64,000 nt of DNA from [Clostridium] symbiosum (GCA_021769625.1 JAETSN010000003.1:1-64000), one strand, 5' to 3'. Positions 17,969 to 27,822 are shown, counted from the first letter of the stretch. The notes: generated by a model not told the origin, from the letters alone. Numbers and translations: made by a program.

Positions 17969-19210
17969 ATGTCTATGGCTAGACAAGGGAAGAGAGCAAA
18001 CTATATAACGGGAGCGGTTTTTGTGATCTGCCTGATCGGGTACTCCGTGCTGATGTATCGGCTTTTTTACCTGCAGGCGGTCCACTGCGAGACCCGGGAA
18101 CTGTATTTCTCGGACATCAAAGCTTATCTGGAGACAATCCTGGGGGTGGAATGTGATTATGACTTTCCTTATCCGGTCTTTTTCTGGCTGGGGAGATTCT
18201 TTTTGCATTTTACCAATGTGGCGGTGGCGGCCTCTCTGGCAGCAACGCTGCTGAATTCCCTCGGGGTAGTTGTTCTGTTTTATTACATGCAGAAATTTTT
18301 GTATGCGTATTACAAAAAGACGTCCGTTGGGGATTATGTCGGAATTATTACCGCATTTCTGACATTCGGCATGTTTTTTGTCTCCATGCTTTATCTGCCG
18401 GGCAGGATACGATTTTGGGGGATCACAAACAGCTATCTGGGCGTTTTTACACCGAATCCCTACCACAACATCACCTATATGGCAACCCGGCCTTTTGCGA
18501 TCCTGACGTTTTTCCTCTATGTCAGAATTCTGGATTATTACGAAGAGCGGACGGATCTGAAAGAGTTTTTCCTGTTCGGGTTAAGTCTTCTGCTGACGAC
18601 GATGACAAAGCCGAGTTATACGTTGATCCTGGTATCTACGGCAGGGCTTGTCATGCTGTATCGCCTGTTTTGCAAAAGGTGGAAGAACTTTAAGCGTTCG
18701 TTCTATCTGGGGCTTGCCTTTGTGCCGACGTTTATCGATCTGCTGTATCAGTACGGCGGCGTATTCGGGGCGGCTTCACAGGCGGGGGAGATCGGCGGTA
18801 TCGGGTTCGGCATCGGCTCCGTGTGGAAGCTTTACACAAATAATATCCCGCTGGCGGTCATTCTGGCGCTGGGATTCCCGCTTTTTGTGCTGCTGTTTCA
18901 TATCAGAGAGGTCAGAGGAAATACGTTATACCGGTTTTCCTGGGCACAGCTTATCGTCAGTATGTTGGAGCTTTTTTTATTATATGAAAACGGGCGGCGT
19001 TTTTCGGATGCGAATTTTTCCTGGGGCTATATGCACGGTATCTTTTTTGTGTTTGTGTCAAGCCTGATCCTGTTGATGGAGGATACGCTGGAAAAGCGGG
19101 GCCAAAGAGCTGCCCTGTGGGGCCAGTGGCTGCTTTTCGGGCTGCATCTGGCCTGCGGGATAGGGTATTTTATTTATATATGGAACGGGAACGCTTTCCA
19201 TGAATTCTAA
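17969..19210 (+). CDS. Multi-pass membrane protein of unknown family (paralogue of 19343)
   Basis: A 413-residue protein with roughly ten membrane segments. The first outside loop has ELYFSDIKAYLE, acidic as in GT-C proteins. A TTMTKPSY motif sits mid-protein and GRRFSDANFSWGY near the end. The next gene has the matching blocks VKPSF and GSRAVDGNFMWGY in the same order, so the two are tandem paralogues. I do not recognise the family. The ATG follows the pseB stop by 2 nt, so it is translationally linked to pseB. Confidence 0.65.
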   Translation: MSMARQGKRANYITGAVFVICLIGYSVLMYRLFYLQAVHCETRELYFSDIKAYLETILGVECDYDFPYPVFFWLGRFFLHFTNVAVAASLAATLLNSLGVVVLFYYMQKFLYAYYKKTSVGDYVGIITAFLTFGMFFVSMLYLPGRIRFWGITNSYLGVFTPNPYHNITYMATRPFAILTFFLYVRILDYYEERTDLKEFFLFGLSLLLTTMTKPSYTLILVSTAGLVMLYRLFCKRWKNFKRSFYLGLAFVPTFIDLLYQYGGVFGAASQAGEIGGIGFGIGSVWKLYTNNIPLAVILALGFPLFVLLFHIREVRGNTLYRFSWAQLIVSMLELFLLYENGRRFSDANFSWGYMHGIFFVFVSSLILLMEDTLEKRGQRAALWGQWLLFGLHLACGIGYFIYIWNGNAFHEF

Positions 19211-19342
19211 ACAGGGCGGATGGTCAGGCGCGGTGAGCGATACGGGCGATACGCATCCGTTGGAGAGATCTTTGTGCGGATGAGTATCGGGCAGATATTG
19301 TGTCTGCGGTCCGGAGTCTGCGGTGAAAGGAGCGGCGTGGTT

Positions 19343-20623
19343 ATGGAGAGGAATCAGCGGGGAAAATACGATAAAATCGGTAAAGCAGTGCTGCATACGG
19401 CTATCCTTCTCTATGGCCTGAGCATGGTCTTTTTGTTTTATAAGCAGACCGGGTGGACGGGCGGGGCGGTATATGAATCCGATCTGCCGGTGCATATTCG
19501 GATGATCGTGGAGGACGGCTGGTATTACAGCCTGACAGCATTGGTTTATCAGTTATTGTTTCTGATACCGGTTACACTGCCTGACGGTGCATCTTTCGGT
19601 AATCTGGCGGTGGCGGTATTTCTTGCATTTTGCGGTTGGCTGTCCGTATATCTGACGGCGTTTCTGTTGAAGGATATGCAGAGGGGGCCGCTTGGAGGAA
19701 ACGGAAAAAAGATACATGAAGAAAAGAATACAGGGCAGAAGGCATGGAACAAGGCCGGGATGTGGCATCTGCTGGGAGGTCTGGTCTTAAATCTGGTAAT
19801 GCCCTGTTATGTGAGAGGTATTTCGGATGGCAGATATATCGGTATGGAAGCAGCTTCCATCTGGCATAATTCTACCTACATCGTGATGAAGATGACAGGG
19901 CTTCTGTGTGTTTTGTACTACGGGAGACTGACGGGAAAGTACAGACGGGGGATCACATGGAAAGAGTGGGGCGGGTTTACGCTTCTGCTTTCCGTATGTA
20001 CTGCCGTGAAACCGAGCTTTCTTTTGGTGTTTGCGCCGGTGATGGCAGTGTTTTTACTGGCCGATCTTCTGAAGGGGGCATCTTTTCGGAGAGTGTTTGT
20101 CTTCGGTTCGACCGTGTTTTTACCAGTGCTTGTTGTTTTGATCCAGAACATGATCCTGTTCGGGGCGGACACAGGAAACGGGTGGGAGATACGGCCGGGA
20201 TATGCGCTTTCCCTCCACAGCGGTTATCCGCTCCTTTCGGCAGTGTTGTCGATTTTTTTCCCGCTTGTGCTGTTGCCGGTTTTTCTGAAGGATATGCCAA
20301 AGGACAGATGGCTTTCGAGCGCCTGGCTGATGGCGGCGGCTGGTTTTCTGGAAGTATTTTTGTTCACGGAGACTGGGAGCCGGGCCGTGGACGGAAACTT
20401 TATGTGGGGATACAGTTTCGCGATCTTAATGATTTTTGCCGCTATGCTGGTGAAGTGGGCGGAGCTCGGAAAACGGATACGGCAAAAGGGAGGGGGCGGC
20501 AAGGATCGTTTCAGGGCCGGCATTTTTGCGGTCTCCGGCTTGCTGCTCGGCTGGCATTTATATTGTGGGATATATTTTTATACGCATCTTCTGCGGGGCG
20601 TTTCGTATTATATGTGGGATTGA
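19343..20623 (+). CDS. Multi-pass membrane protein of unknown family (paralogue of 17969)
   Basis: About 426 residues from the ATG at 19343, chosen because AGGAG (19328-19332) lies 10 nt upstream and the open frame before it (from 19220) encodes no membrane segment. The GTG at 19337 is also possible. It has YESDLPVHIRMI in the first outside loop and a helix-rich core with HNSTYIVMK, VKPSF and G-S-R-A-V-D-G-N-F-M-W-G-Y, matching the upstream gene. Such tandem pairs may act on two positions of one glycan or form a heteromer; this is inference. No soluble domain is present. Confidence 0.65.
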   Translation: MERNQRGKYDKIGKAVLHTAILLYGLSMVFLFYKQTGWTGGAVYESDLPVHIRMIVEDGWYYSLTALVYQLLFLIPVTLPDGASFGNLAVAVFLAFCGWLSVYLTAFLLKDMQRGPLGGNGKKIHEEKNTGQKAWNKAGMWHLLGGLVLNLVMPCYVRGISDGRYIGMEAASIWHNSTYIVMKMTGLLCVLYYGRLTGKYRRGITWKEWGGFTLLLSVCTAVKPSFLLVFAPVMAVFLLADLLKGASFRRVFVFGSTVFLPVLVVLIQNMILFGADTGNGWEIRPGYALSLHSGYPLLSAVLSIFFPLVLLPVFLKDMPKDRWLSSAWLMAAAGFLEVFLFTETGSRAVDGNFMWGYSFAILMIFAAMLVKWAELGKRIRQKGGGGKDRFRAGIFAVSGLLLGWHLYCGIYFYTHLLRGVSYYMWD

Positions 20624-20660
20624 GTGCCCGCTGAAGCAGGCAAATAGGAGTTAGCGTGTT

Positions 20661-22343
20661 ATGCTGTTTATTTTGCTGAACTGGCTTTATATTTTCATAA
20701 CAACCCTGATCACCGGCTACGGCATTCTGTATGCGTTAAAGAGGGCTTTCGGCTGGACGCCGCGAAGGATCCATACCTGTATCATGGCGGGGCTGGTGGC
20801 GCTCACGGCTTATGCGCAGTGGTTTTCGCTTGTTTACAGGGTAAATCTGGAGGCGAACCTGATCCTGATCGCGGCGGACGTCATCGTGTTTTTTCTGGTG
20901 AGGAGATCCCTGCTGCAGTTTTTGAAAAATGCCCTGAAGGATATGGGCAGGGGAAAGAAGATCGGCATTGTTGTACTGATCGTGGTATGCGCTTATTTTA
21001 CGTCCAGGGGAAGCTATATTTCCGATACCAATCTGTATCATGCCCAGTGCATCCGCTGGCTGGAGGAGTATGGCATCTTAAAAGGACTTGCCAATATCCA
21101 GTCGAGGGCAGCCTATAACAGTTCTGCTTTTTGTCTGTCGGCGCTTTACAGCATGAAATATGTGTTCGGGCAGTCCATGCATGCGGTGCAGGGATTTATG
21201 GCGCTGCTTCTCGGGTGTCTCTGTCTGGACATCGGAATGCTTTTTAAGCGGAAAAAGCCTGTCCTTTCGGATTTTGTGCGGCTGGGTGCCATTTATTATC
21301 TGACCCTTCTGCACCGTGAGATCATGTCCCCTTCCTCGGATTTTGCGGTGATGATCACTTTATTTTATATCATGATCGTGTGGCTGGATCTCTTGGAGAG
21401 GCGGGAGGCGTCCACGGTGCCCTATTCCCTTCTCTGTGTGGCGGGAGTCTATGCGGTGACGCTGAAGCTGACGTCAGGCCTGATATTGATCCTGCTGGTA
21501 AAGCCGGTGGTGATGCTGGTCAGGGAGAAAAAGGGAAAGGAAATTCTGACCTATCTGTTTTTGGGGCTGATGGTGATCACACCGTATCTGATACGGAATG
21601 TGGTAATCTCCGGCTGGCTGATCTATCCGCTGACAGCTCTCGATCTGTTTGATGTGGACTGGAAAGTGCCGGCAGAGCTTGTAAATGCGGATTCTTTTCA
21701 GATCAGGACCTGGGGGAAGGGGATCCACGCGTATGAATTGTACGGTGGTCCCGCCACATGGTGGCCCAATTGGTTTATGACTACCCTTTCTTCCACGGAA
21801 AAAGTATTGATCCTGGCAGATCTGGCGGCATTGCCGGTATTCGTTTTCCTGTTGGTCAGGCAGGTGAAAGAAAAAAGCGCGGAGAAATGGGATAAGCTGC
21901 TCGTGATGGCAACGGCGGCGGCTTCTTTTCTGTTCTGGCAGTTCAGCGCGCCGCTTGCGAGATACGGGTATGCCTATATACTGTCTCTGGCGCTTCTGGT
22001 GTTCGGGGAACTGTATATCGAGCTGTGGAAAAATAAAAAGAATACGGTATTGTTCGTGATATGCGGACTGTTCTTTTTGTGGAAAGGGATGACTTTAGTG
22101 CAGGGTATCTGGTCCCAGAGGGTTTTGCCGTACTATATCGCGCAGGTGGATTATGATGACAACGAGGGGGAGGAGGACGTCCGGGAACATCAGGTAAATG
22201 GGGTCACTTTCTATTATAATGTGTCCGGCTATCATAAACTTCCCGGCGGAGGCTCCATGTTCACGATGAGGGGCGATAAACTGGAAGACGGTTTTCGCTA
22301 TGAGTATCATGACTGGAAGGAGATATTTGGGGTGACCGAATGA
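20661..22343 (+). CDS. LIC_10190-like multi-pass membrane protein
   Basis: A 560-residue integral membrane protein. The diagnostic block is SDTNLYHAQCIRWLEEYG followed by GLANIQSRAAYNSSAF, which I associate with the LIC_10190 membrane family: an acidic/histidine loop after several helices, then a G-L-A-N-x-x-x-R motif. A C-terminal soluble tail of about 60 residues is rich in acidic residues. The biochemical role is not established; a GT-C-like transferase role fits the neighbours. Its last codons overlap the next gene's start by 4 nt (ATGA), so the two are co-translated. Confidence 0.6.
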   Translation: MLFILLNWLYIFITTLITGYGILYALKRAFGWTPRRIHTCIMAGLVALTAYAQWFSLVYRVNLEANLILIAADVIVFFLVRRSLLQFLKNALKDMGRGKKIGIVVLIVVCAYFTSRGSYISDTNLYHAQCIRWLEEYGILKGLANIQSRAAYNSSAFCLSALYSMKYVFGQSMHAVQGFMALLLGCLCLDIGMLFKRKKPVLSDFVRLGAIYYLTLLHREIMSPSSDFAVMITLFYIMIVWLDLLERREASTVPYSLLCVAGVYAVTLKLTSGLILILLVKPVVMLVREKKGKEILTYLFLGLMVITPYLIRNVVISGWLIYPLTALDLFDVDWKVPAELVNADSFQIRTWGKGIHAYELYGGPATWWPNWFMTTLSSTEKVLILADLAALPVFVFLLVRQVKEKSAEKWDKLLVMATAAASFLFWQFSAPLARYGYAYILSLALLVFGELYIELWKNKKNTVLFVICGLFFLWKGMTLVQGIWSQRVLPYYIAQVDYDDNEGEEDVREHQVNGVTFYYNVSGYHKLPGGGSMFTMRGDKLEDGFRYEYHDWKEIFGVTE

Positions 22344-23983
22344 AAACGGAAAAGAGAAGAAGGGTCATCGTACTCATATTGGCATGCCTTTTTACGCTGA
22401 TGCAGCTTACCGGGTGGCAGATCAGCATGCGGTACGGGACCAGTGTGCACAGGAATGCTTTTTTTCAGAATATCGGTATGCTGAGCGGCATACAGCTTGT
22501 CTTTGCGGCGTTTTTTGAGGCTGCTTTCTGGTATGCGGTGATAGATGTTTCTTTTTATTTATTGGGCGGGCAGGGAAGAAGCAGGCATTTAAAAAGAAGA
22601 AAATATGATAATGAAAAAATGGGAATATCGGAAAGACGGATATGGATATTAGTCGGAAGCGGCCTGTTTTTCTGTCTGTTTGTGGGATTGCTTGCCTGTT
22701 GGCCCGGAATATATGCTTATGATGCACAGGGACAGCTGGCACAGGCAATGTACCCGGAGGTTGAGTATGCAACACACCATCCTCTTTTGCATACTCTTAT
22801 TATGGGTAAGATTATAACTTTCGGATATCATGTTTTTAAGGAGAATCTTGGTGCAGGTGTCCTGATATATAGTATAATACAAATGCTGGTATGTACCGTG
22901 ATCTTTACGTATTCGATTTGTTTTATATGGACTGTTACAAAGCGAAAGTGGCTGGCGGCAACAGCTTTTTTATATTATGCTTTTTTCCCGACAGTGGTAT
23001 TATTTACTTTTTGTACTACTAAGGATGTGCTCTGCAGTGCGTTCCTGCATCTCATGGTGATCCTGATTTATGAGATGTATCAGGATACAGACAGTTTTTT
23101 TGTGCAAAAGAAAAAAGCGGTATTGCTGATATTTTCCGGTGTTTTGATGTGTCTGTTCAGGAATAATGGTATCTATGCCGTGGCACTCATGGCGGCTTTT
23201 GCCGGTGTACTATTTCCTAAAAGGAGGAGGCTGGCCTGTATTATATTCCTGCCGATCATGCTGCTGTCCTTTTTATCAGGGAAAGGGCTGCAGGCTGTAT
23301 TGCATGCGGAGATTTCCAGTATGGCTGAAGCCTTTTCAGTCCCGATCCAGCAGATAGCCAGAGTATATAATGAAGAAGGGGAAGAAGCATTTACGGAGGA
23401 AGAATTGGGATTAATTTATCAGGCGGTATCGGCGGAAGTGCTGCTCGGGTATCAGCCGATGATTTCAGATGATGTGAAATATGCCATACAGTTTAACGAG
23501 GAGGTAGTAACACATAAGGGGGAATATGTAAGATTATGGATGAATACAGGGGTTAGAAACCCTAAAGAGTATATTTTGTCTTTTCTGGACAACACTTATC
23601 AGGCATGGTATCCGGGGACTTGTATTACCAGATATCCGGAAAGATCGGAATCGGATTATCTTGATATCGAGGGGTTTGATACTGTGGAAAAGGAACCCAA
23701 AATTCAGTGGCTGTATGATATATATCATAAGATTGCAACAGAATTTTCCTACCAGAAAATACCGGGTCTGCGTTTGCTGTTTTCTGTCGGTGCCATGTTC
23801 TGGGTGGTTCTCTTTACATGGTTTTACGGCATCTGGAAAAAAGACAGCGGAATAATGGCGGCACTCCTTATGATCCTGTGTTTTTGTGCCACCTGTTTTC
23901 TGGGGCCTACGGTTTTAGTGAGATATTATCTGAATCTGTTTTATATATTTCCGGTATGCATCGCTTTTTTGTCTGGCAGATAG
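22340..23983 (+). CDS. DUF6020-type multi-pass membrane protein
   Basis: A 547-residue protein with about twelve hydrophobic segments. The family marks are WPGIYAYDAQGQL (acidic residue in an outside loop), THHPLLHTL, FCTTKDVL and FRNNGIYA, in this order. I recognise it as DUF6020, a GT-C-like family of unknown substrate. A 110-residue outside region (about 320-430) precedes the last helices. The start overlaps the previous stop by 4 nt. It ends the plus-strand run; the convergent pseC gene begins its 3' end 97 nt away. Confidence 0.7.
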   Translation: MKTEKRRRVIVLILACLFTLMQLTGWQISMRYGTSVHRNAFFQNIGMLSGIQLVFAAFFEAAFWYAVIDVSFYLLGGQGRSRHLKRRKYDNEKMGISERRIWILVGSGLFFCLFVGLLACWPGIYAYDAQGQLAQAMYPEVEYATHHPLLHTLIMGKIITFGYHVFKENLGAGVLIYSIIQMLVCTVIFTYSICFIWTVTKRKWLAATAFLYYAFFPTVVLFTFCTTKDVLCSAFLHLMVILIYEMYQDTDSFFVQKKKAVLLIFSGVLMCLFRNNGIYAVALMAAFAGVLFPKRRRLACIIFLPIMLLSFLSGKGLQAVLHAEISSMAEAFSVPIQQIARVYNEEGEEAFTEEELGLIYQAVSAEVLLGYQPMISDDVKYAIQFNEEVVTHKGEYVRLWMNTGVRNPKEYILSFLDNTYQAWYPGTCITRYPERSESDYLDIEGFDTVEKEPKIQWLYDIYHKIATEFSYQKIPGLRLLFSVGAMFWVVLFTWFYGIWKKDSGIMAALLMILCFCATCFLGPTVLVRYYLNLFYIFPVCIAFLSGR

Positions 23984-24006
23984 ATAGGCAATATCAATGC
24001 ATTAAT

Positions 24007-24054
24007 GAGAGCGGACGCAGGTAAGAACATAAAATACTTTGTCGTCACGCTCTC
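24007..24054. terminator. Weak candidate bidirectional hairpin between convergent genes
   Basis: GAGAGCG-GACG (24007-24017) pairs with CGTC-a-CGCTCTC (24043-24054), 11 bp with one bulged base and a 25-nt loop, between the DUF6020 gene and the convergent pseC. There is no clear T run on either side. Part of it (CGTCACGCTCTCGC) resembles a piece of the A-E elements but nothing else does. Confidence 0.3.
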
Positions 24055-24079
24055 GCAGGTTTTATGTGGGCGGCTCAGA

Positions 24080-25309
24080 TTATTTATGAAAATACTTACA
24101 GAGTCTCTTTACCGCAAAGATCACTTCCTCCACCTGTTCATCCGTCAGGGAATAATAGAGAGGAATGCTGAGTATCCGCTCATAAAGCCGTTCTGCGTTG
24201 GGGCATAATCCTGCCGGATATCCCAGTTTCTGATAGTAAGGGAGACGGTAAACAGGAATATAGTGTACCTGACAGTGGATATTTTCCGCACCCATCGCAT
24301 CAAAAAACTGGCGTCGGCTGCAGGTGAGAACATCCAAGTCAAGCTGCAGGATATACAGATGCCTGGTGGTATCGGATTCCGGTATTTCTTTTTGGACAAT
24401 GATCCCATCCACATCCCGAAACGCTTCGTTATAACGATTTACAATTTCCTTTCTCCGTCTGGAAAAGGCCGGGAGCTTTTCCAGCTGGCTGGAAAGCAGG
24501 GCGGCCTGCATATCCGTAAGCCGATAGTTATATCCCAGAGAAACCATTTCATAGTACCATGGATCGTCGGTTGGATGCATCATCAGGGACTGATCTCTGG
24601 TGATGCCGTGGCTTCGTGCAAGGAGAAGTTTTTGATACAGATTCTCATCATTGGTCGTGACAATACCGCCCTCTCCGGAAGTAACAGTTTTTACCGGATG
24701 GGATGAGAAGCAGGTCATATCTGCGAGAGAACCGATGGGTTTACCCTTGTAACGGGTGCCGATAGCATGGGCGGCATCCTGAATCAGGATCAGCCCGTGT
24801 TTTCGGCATATTTCGGCGATCTCATCGTAAGCCACAGCCTGTCCCGTGTAGTGGACGGGGATCACGGCTTTTGTTTTCGGGGTGATGCATGCTTCTATGG
24901 CAGCTGAGTCTATATTGTAGGTTTCCGGATCGATATCCGCAAAAACAGGCCTGCCGCCGCAATAGGAAACACAATTGGCGGAAGCCGCGAAAGTAATGGG
25001 AGTGGTGATGACTTCATCTCCCGGTCCGATGCCCGCTGCAATACAGGCTATATGTAGTGCCGCGGTGCCATTACTGACAGCCACGGCATATTTTGCACCG
25101 GTTACTTCACAAAACTTTTGTTCCAGAGCCGGAATCCGGGGACCGCAGGTCAGAAAATCGCTTTTCATCACTTCTTCGACAGCCCGGATATCGGATTCGT
25201 CGATATATTGTTTCCCGTATTGCAGGGATGTAGCGCAGGCGGGAGTTCCGCCGCAAATGGCGGGTTTTTCTATATCGTCCGTTTTGACATGTTGTAAAAT
25301 TTTACTCAT
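24080..25309 (-). CDS. pseC: UDP-4-amino-4,6-dideoxy-AltNAc transaminase, PseC
   Basis: A 409-residue PLP enzyme of the DegT/DnrJ/EryC1 fold and second step of pseudaminic acid synthesis: it aminates the PseB product at C4. K207 in SSHPVKTVTSGEGG is the PLP lysine, D178 in IQDAAHA contacts the ring nitrogen, and the sequence around it (HPVKT) is typical of PseC rather than of RffA. The ATG at 25309 has GGGAG seven bases upstream and starts right after the lipoprotein stop, so the two form a minus-strand operon. Its opposite strand and distance from pseB (about 6 kb) suggest cluster rearrangement. Confidence 0.93.
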   Translation of the reverse strand: MSKILQHVKTDDIEKPAICGGTPACATSLQYGKQYIDESDIRAVEEVMKSDFLTCGPRIPALEQKFCEVTGAKYAVAVSNGTAALHIACIAAGIGPGDEVITTPITFAASANCVSYCGGRPVFADIDPETYNIDSAAIEACITPKTKAVIPVHYTGQAVAYDEIAEICRKHGLILIQDAAHAIGTRYKGKPIGSLADMTCFSSHPVKTVTSGEGGIVTTNDENLYQKLLLARSHGITRDQSLMMHPTDDPWYYEMVSLGYNYRLTDMQAALLSSQLEKLPAFSRRRKEIVNRYNEAFRDVDGIIVQKEIPESDTTRHLYILQLDLDVLTCSRRQFFDAMGAENIHCQVHYIPVYRLPYYQKLGYPAGLCPNAERLYERILSIPLYYSLTDEQVEEVIFAVKRLCKYFHK

Positions 25310-25311
25310 AT

Positions 25312-25821
25312 TTATTCTCCCAGCGCTAAAAACGAACTTCTTATCGCGTTCGCCGTCTCCGTATCTGCCATGACGAACAGTATCACATCTCCGACATTTT
25401 CGACAACAACACTTTCCGCTTCCACGCAGATCCATTTTCGGGGATCGGCATTGTCCTTGATCGTTGTTTTGGCGGCCTCCAGATCGGTTCCTTCCGGGAC
25501 TCTCAGCAGGATGCACTGATAGGGGATAACATTTATCATAGGTGTGGAATAAAAACTTTCCGTATACTCCACATCGGCTGTGCCGATCAGGTATTCGGCT
25601 GAATCGGCGGGGATTTCGCCGGAATCAAAGCCATCCATGGAATCCCTGAAATCCTGGGAAAGGTCCGCATTTTCGTAAACGGAATCCATGATCTCCGATA
25701 AAGATCCGACCAGCTTCGGCTCGGTCTCTCCATCAGCGGCATTATTGCCGGAGTTGCCGCAGGAGACGAGCAGCAGAGAGGTAATAAGGATTGACAATAC
25801 TAAAAATTTTTTCTGAAACAT
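25312..25821 (-). CDS. DUF4358-like lipoprotein
   Basis: A 169-residue exported lipoprotein. A signal peptide (MFQKKFLVLSILITSLLL) leads to lipobox LVSC, with the cysteine near residue 21 as the likely lipidation site. The following linker is N/G/E-rich. The folded part contains DSMDGFDSG and a beta-rich region; I believe it is the DUF4358 family, common and uncharacterised in Clostridia. It would be anchored on the outer face of the membrane. It is the first gene of a two-gene operon with pseC, with a candidate extended -10 promoter and a strong hairpin in front. Confidence 0.7.
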   Translation of the reverse strand: MFQKKFLVLSILITSLLLVSCGNSGNNAADGETEPKLVGSLSEIMDSVYENADLSQDFRDSMDGFDSGEIPADSAEYLIGTADVEYTESFYSTPMINVIPYQCILLRVPEGTDLEAAKTTIKDNADPRKWICVEAESVVVENVGDVILFVMADTETANAIRSSFLALGE

Positions 25822-25870
25822 ATGATTTTGATTTTCCTTTCGCTGTTTTATTTTTATATGATAACAATCA

Positions 25871-25897
25871 TCATGCAGGAAGTTTTTTCCTGCATGA
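25871..25897. other. 11-bp hairpin at the predicted transcript start of the lipoprotein-pseC operon
   Basis: TCATGCAGGAA (25871-25881) and TTCCTGCATGA (25887-25897) pair perfectly around a 5-nt loop. The spot is between divergent genes, so it is not an ordinary terminator. It would form the extreme 5' end of the minus-strand message, or serve as an operator. Confidence 0.55.
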
Positions 25898-25901
25898 ATT
25901 T

Positions 25902-25910
25902 ATTATAGCA
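25902..25910 (-). promoter_or_regulatory. Candidate extended -10 promoter for lipoprotein-pseC
   Basis: The minus strand reads TGCTATAAT, an extended -10 (TGn plus TATAAT at 25902-25907). There is no clear -35. It is followed by the hairpin 25871-25897 and the ATG about 80 nt downstream. Confidence 0.45.
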
Positions 25911-26064
25911 CAAATTGTCTGCAAGATAATTTATTTCACAAAGAATTCATTAATTTTTAGAAAAGTTTTTCCTGTATTATAGTTTGTACCGTTTACAGGC
26001 GGATATACAAACTTTTGGTTTCTTTTTGGCATCAAAATAAGTGTTCGCGGGATCCGATATTTTG

Positions 26065-26073
26065 TGATATAGT
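26065..26073 (+). promoter_or_regulatory. Candidate extended -10 promoter for the CotH pair
   Basis: TGATATAGT (extended TGn plus TATAGT) lies 58 nt before the CotH ATG at 26131, in a 309-nt AT-rich divergent gap that holds no other gene. The -35 is not clear. Confidence 0.35.
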
Positions 26074-26130
26074 AGATGGAAGGAACTAAAGGATATATTT
26101 TACAAGTTACAGATAAACGCAGGGTATATT

Positions 26131-27822
26131 ATGAAAAACCGGATAAAATGTAAAAAAGTCAAAAATACTATTCACAGCGGCAGATTTTATACAGTCCTTC
26201 TTTTGTTTCTTGTTATATTGCCGGGGATTATATTTGTGAAAAAGGTTGTGAAAGCAGATGAGATAGATATCATTGCGGAGGAAGAACTCTGGGAGAGGCT
26301 GGATACATATGAGGAATGTCAGGAAATCTTAACCAGAGGCGAGATTTCCCTTATGTTAAATAACTGCATCCTGCCTTACGATAGAGAGGAAAATATCTGG
26401 TATATAGCGCAGAACCCGGAGAATGAAAAATGGGAAGGAATACTGGGCCTGAGCGAACGAAGGGCAGCACTTTATATTCTGGATGACGGATATCTGACAA
26501 AAAAGGAAGAGAGCATTCGGGAGGGGCACGTATTTCAGGCTGCCGTTGTGAAGGGGAGGGAGTATGCCCTGACTAATATAATTGTTTCGGGAATGCCGGT
26601 CATATCTATCAAGACGGAGGACTTCTGGCAGCCGGAATATCCGATAGAGGATATCGATAATTATGTGTTTAATTCCGAAACCCGTTATCTGGGGGATATC
26701 ACGATATTTAATGCAGACGGGAACTCGGGCACTTATGGAACGCAAGAGTATAATGAGGAAGGCAGTTACCGCATTCTGCGGAGGAAAGTCAGCTACCATA
26801 CCAGAGGAAATACATCGGATAATTTTGAGAAAAAAAGTTACGCATTGAAACTGTCGGACGAGCAGGGGGAGAACAAGAAGGAAGATCTGTTCGGGCTGGG
26901 AAGGAGCGCGGACTGGAAACTGCTTGCCGGAGCAGGGGATGTGACAAAAGTACGGGAAAAGACGGCATGGCAGCTCTGGGAGGAGATAGCCGGGCGGCAG
27001 AGTGCGGTCTCGGAAGGCGCGACTGCCATGGAATACTGCGAGGTTGTTCTGGACGGCGATTATATCGGGATGTATCAGATCATAAAAGCGCTGGATGAAG
27101 ACACCATGAATCTGCAGGATACGGATGTGCTGTACAAGTTTTTGCAGGCGGAGATGCCGTTGGATGAAGATATCCAGAGCAGTATTGACGCGGGATACGT
27201 CGTCTGCTATCCCATCAGGATCCGCTATCCGAAGCAGGGCGAGGGAGATCTTGCCGGGCAGTGGGAGCCTATACGCAGGTATTTGGACGCTGCCTGCTGG
27301 CATATTGACTTTGAAAAACTGTATAACACGATCGACCTGGACAACACAATGGACTACTATCTGTTTCTGGAAGCCGTGTCCGGCTGGGATAATGCCTGCA
27401 AAAATACTTACCGGATTGCCAGAAAGGATGAGGGAGGAGAGTACAGGATACTGACGATCCCGTGGGATCTGAATTATACCTTCGGGGATGAGTTCACGGT
27501 GGAGATCGAGCTGGGAAAGACCCGGTTTAATCCGGATACCACACAGTTATATACGGAACCTGTGATCCGGCAGCTTTTTATGAACAATACGCATGGAGAA
27601 GAGGATATACTGAGGGACAGATGGAAAGAGTACAGACAGGATATTTTCAGCGATGAGCATATTCTCGGGCTGATGCAGGAAAATATGGAATATATGCAAA
27701 AGACCGGCGCTTTCGGGAGGGATTCCGAAAGATGGGCCATACAGAATAACGACAGTGATCTGACAAAGATCATGGCGTATGAAAAAGAAAGGCTTGTGTT
27801 TTTAGATGAATATTTCAGGTGA
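26131..27822 (+). CDS. CotH kinase-family exported protein (first of tandem pair)
   Basis: A 563-residue protein with an N-terminal membrane helix or signal anchor (residues about 19-37), so the bulk is outside the cell. A beta-domain with EDIDNYVFNSETRYLGDITIF precedes the CotH kinase core: YHTRGNTS (about 222-229), FEKKSYALKL, GRSADWKLLAGAGD, the CEVVLDGDYIGMYQI block and IPWDLNYTFGD (about 443-453) with W445, D446 and N448. Bacillus CotH phosphorylates spore-coat proteins by an atypical kinase fold; here the partners may be surface proteins (inference). The next gene is a close paralogue overlapping by 17 nt. Confidence 0.85.
   Translation: MKNRIKCKKVKNTIHSGRFYTVLLLFLVILPGIIFVKKVVKADEIDIIAEEELWERLDTYEECQEILTRGEISLMLNNCILPYDREENIWYIAQNPENEKWEGILGLSERRAALYILDDGYLTKKEESIREGHVFQAAVVKGREYALTNIIVSGMPVISIKTEDFWQPEYPIEDIDNYVFNSETRYLGDITIFNADGNSGTYGTQEYNEEGSYRILRRKVSYHTRGNTSDNFEKKSYALKLSDEQGENKKEDLFGLGRSADWKLLAGAGDVTKVREKTAWQLWEEIAGRQSAVSEGATAMEYCEVVLDGDYIGMYQIIKALDEDTMNLQDTDVLYKFLQAEMPLDEDIQSSIDAGYVVCYPIRIRYPKQGEGDLAGQWEPIRRYLDAACWHIDFEKLYNTIDLDNTMDYYLFLEAVSGWDNACKNTYRIARKDEGGEYRILTIPWDLNYTFGDEFTVEIELGKTRFNPDTTQLYTEPVIRQLFMNNTHGEEDILRDRWKEYRQDIFSDEHILGLMQENMEYMQKTGAFGRDSERWAIQNNDSDLTKIMAYEKERLVFLDEYFR

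Noticed and set aside
24043..24060. Degenerate sixth copy of the folded element
   Set aside because: Only about 14 bases resemble the GAGCGAGAGCGTGG block; the core, bulged stem and flanks are absent.
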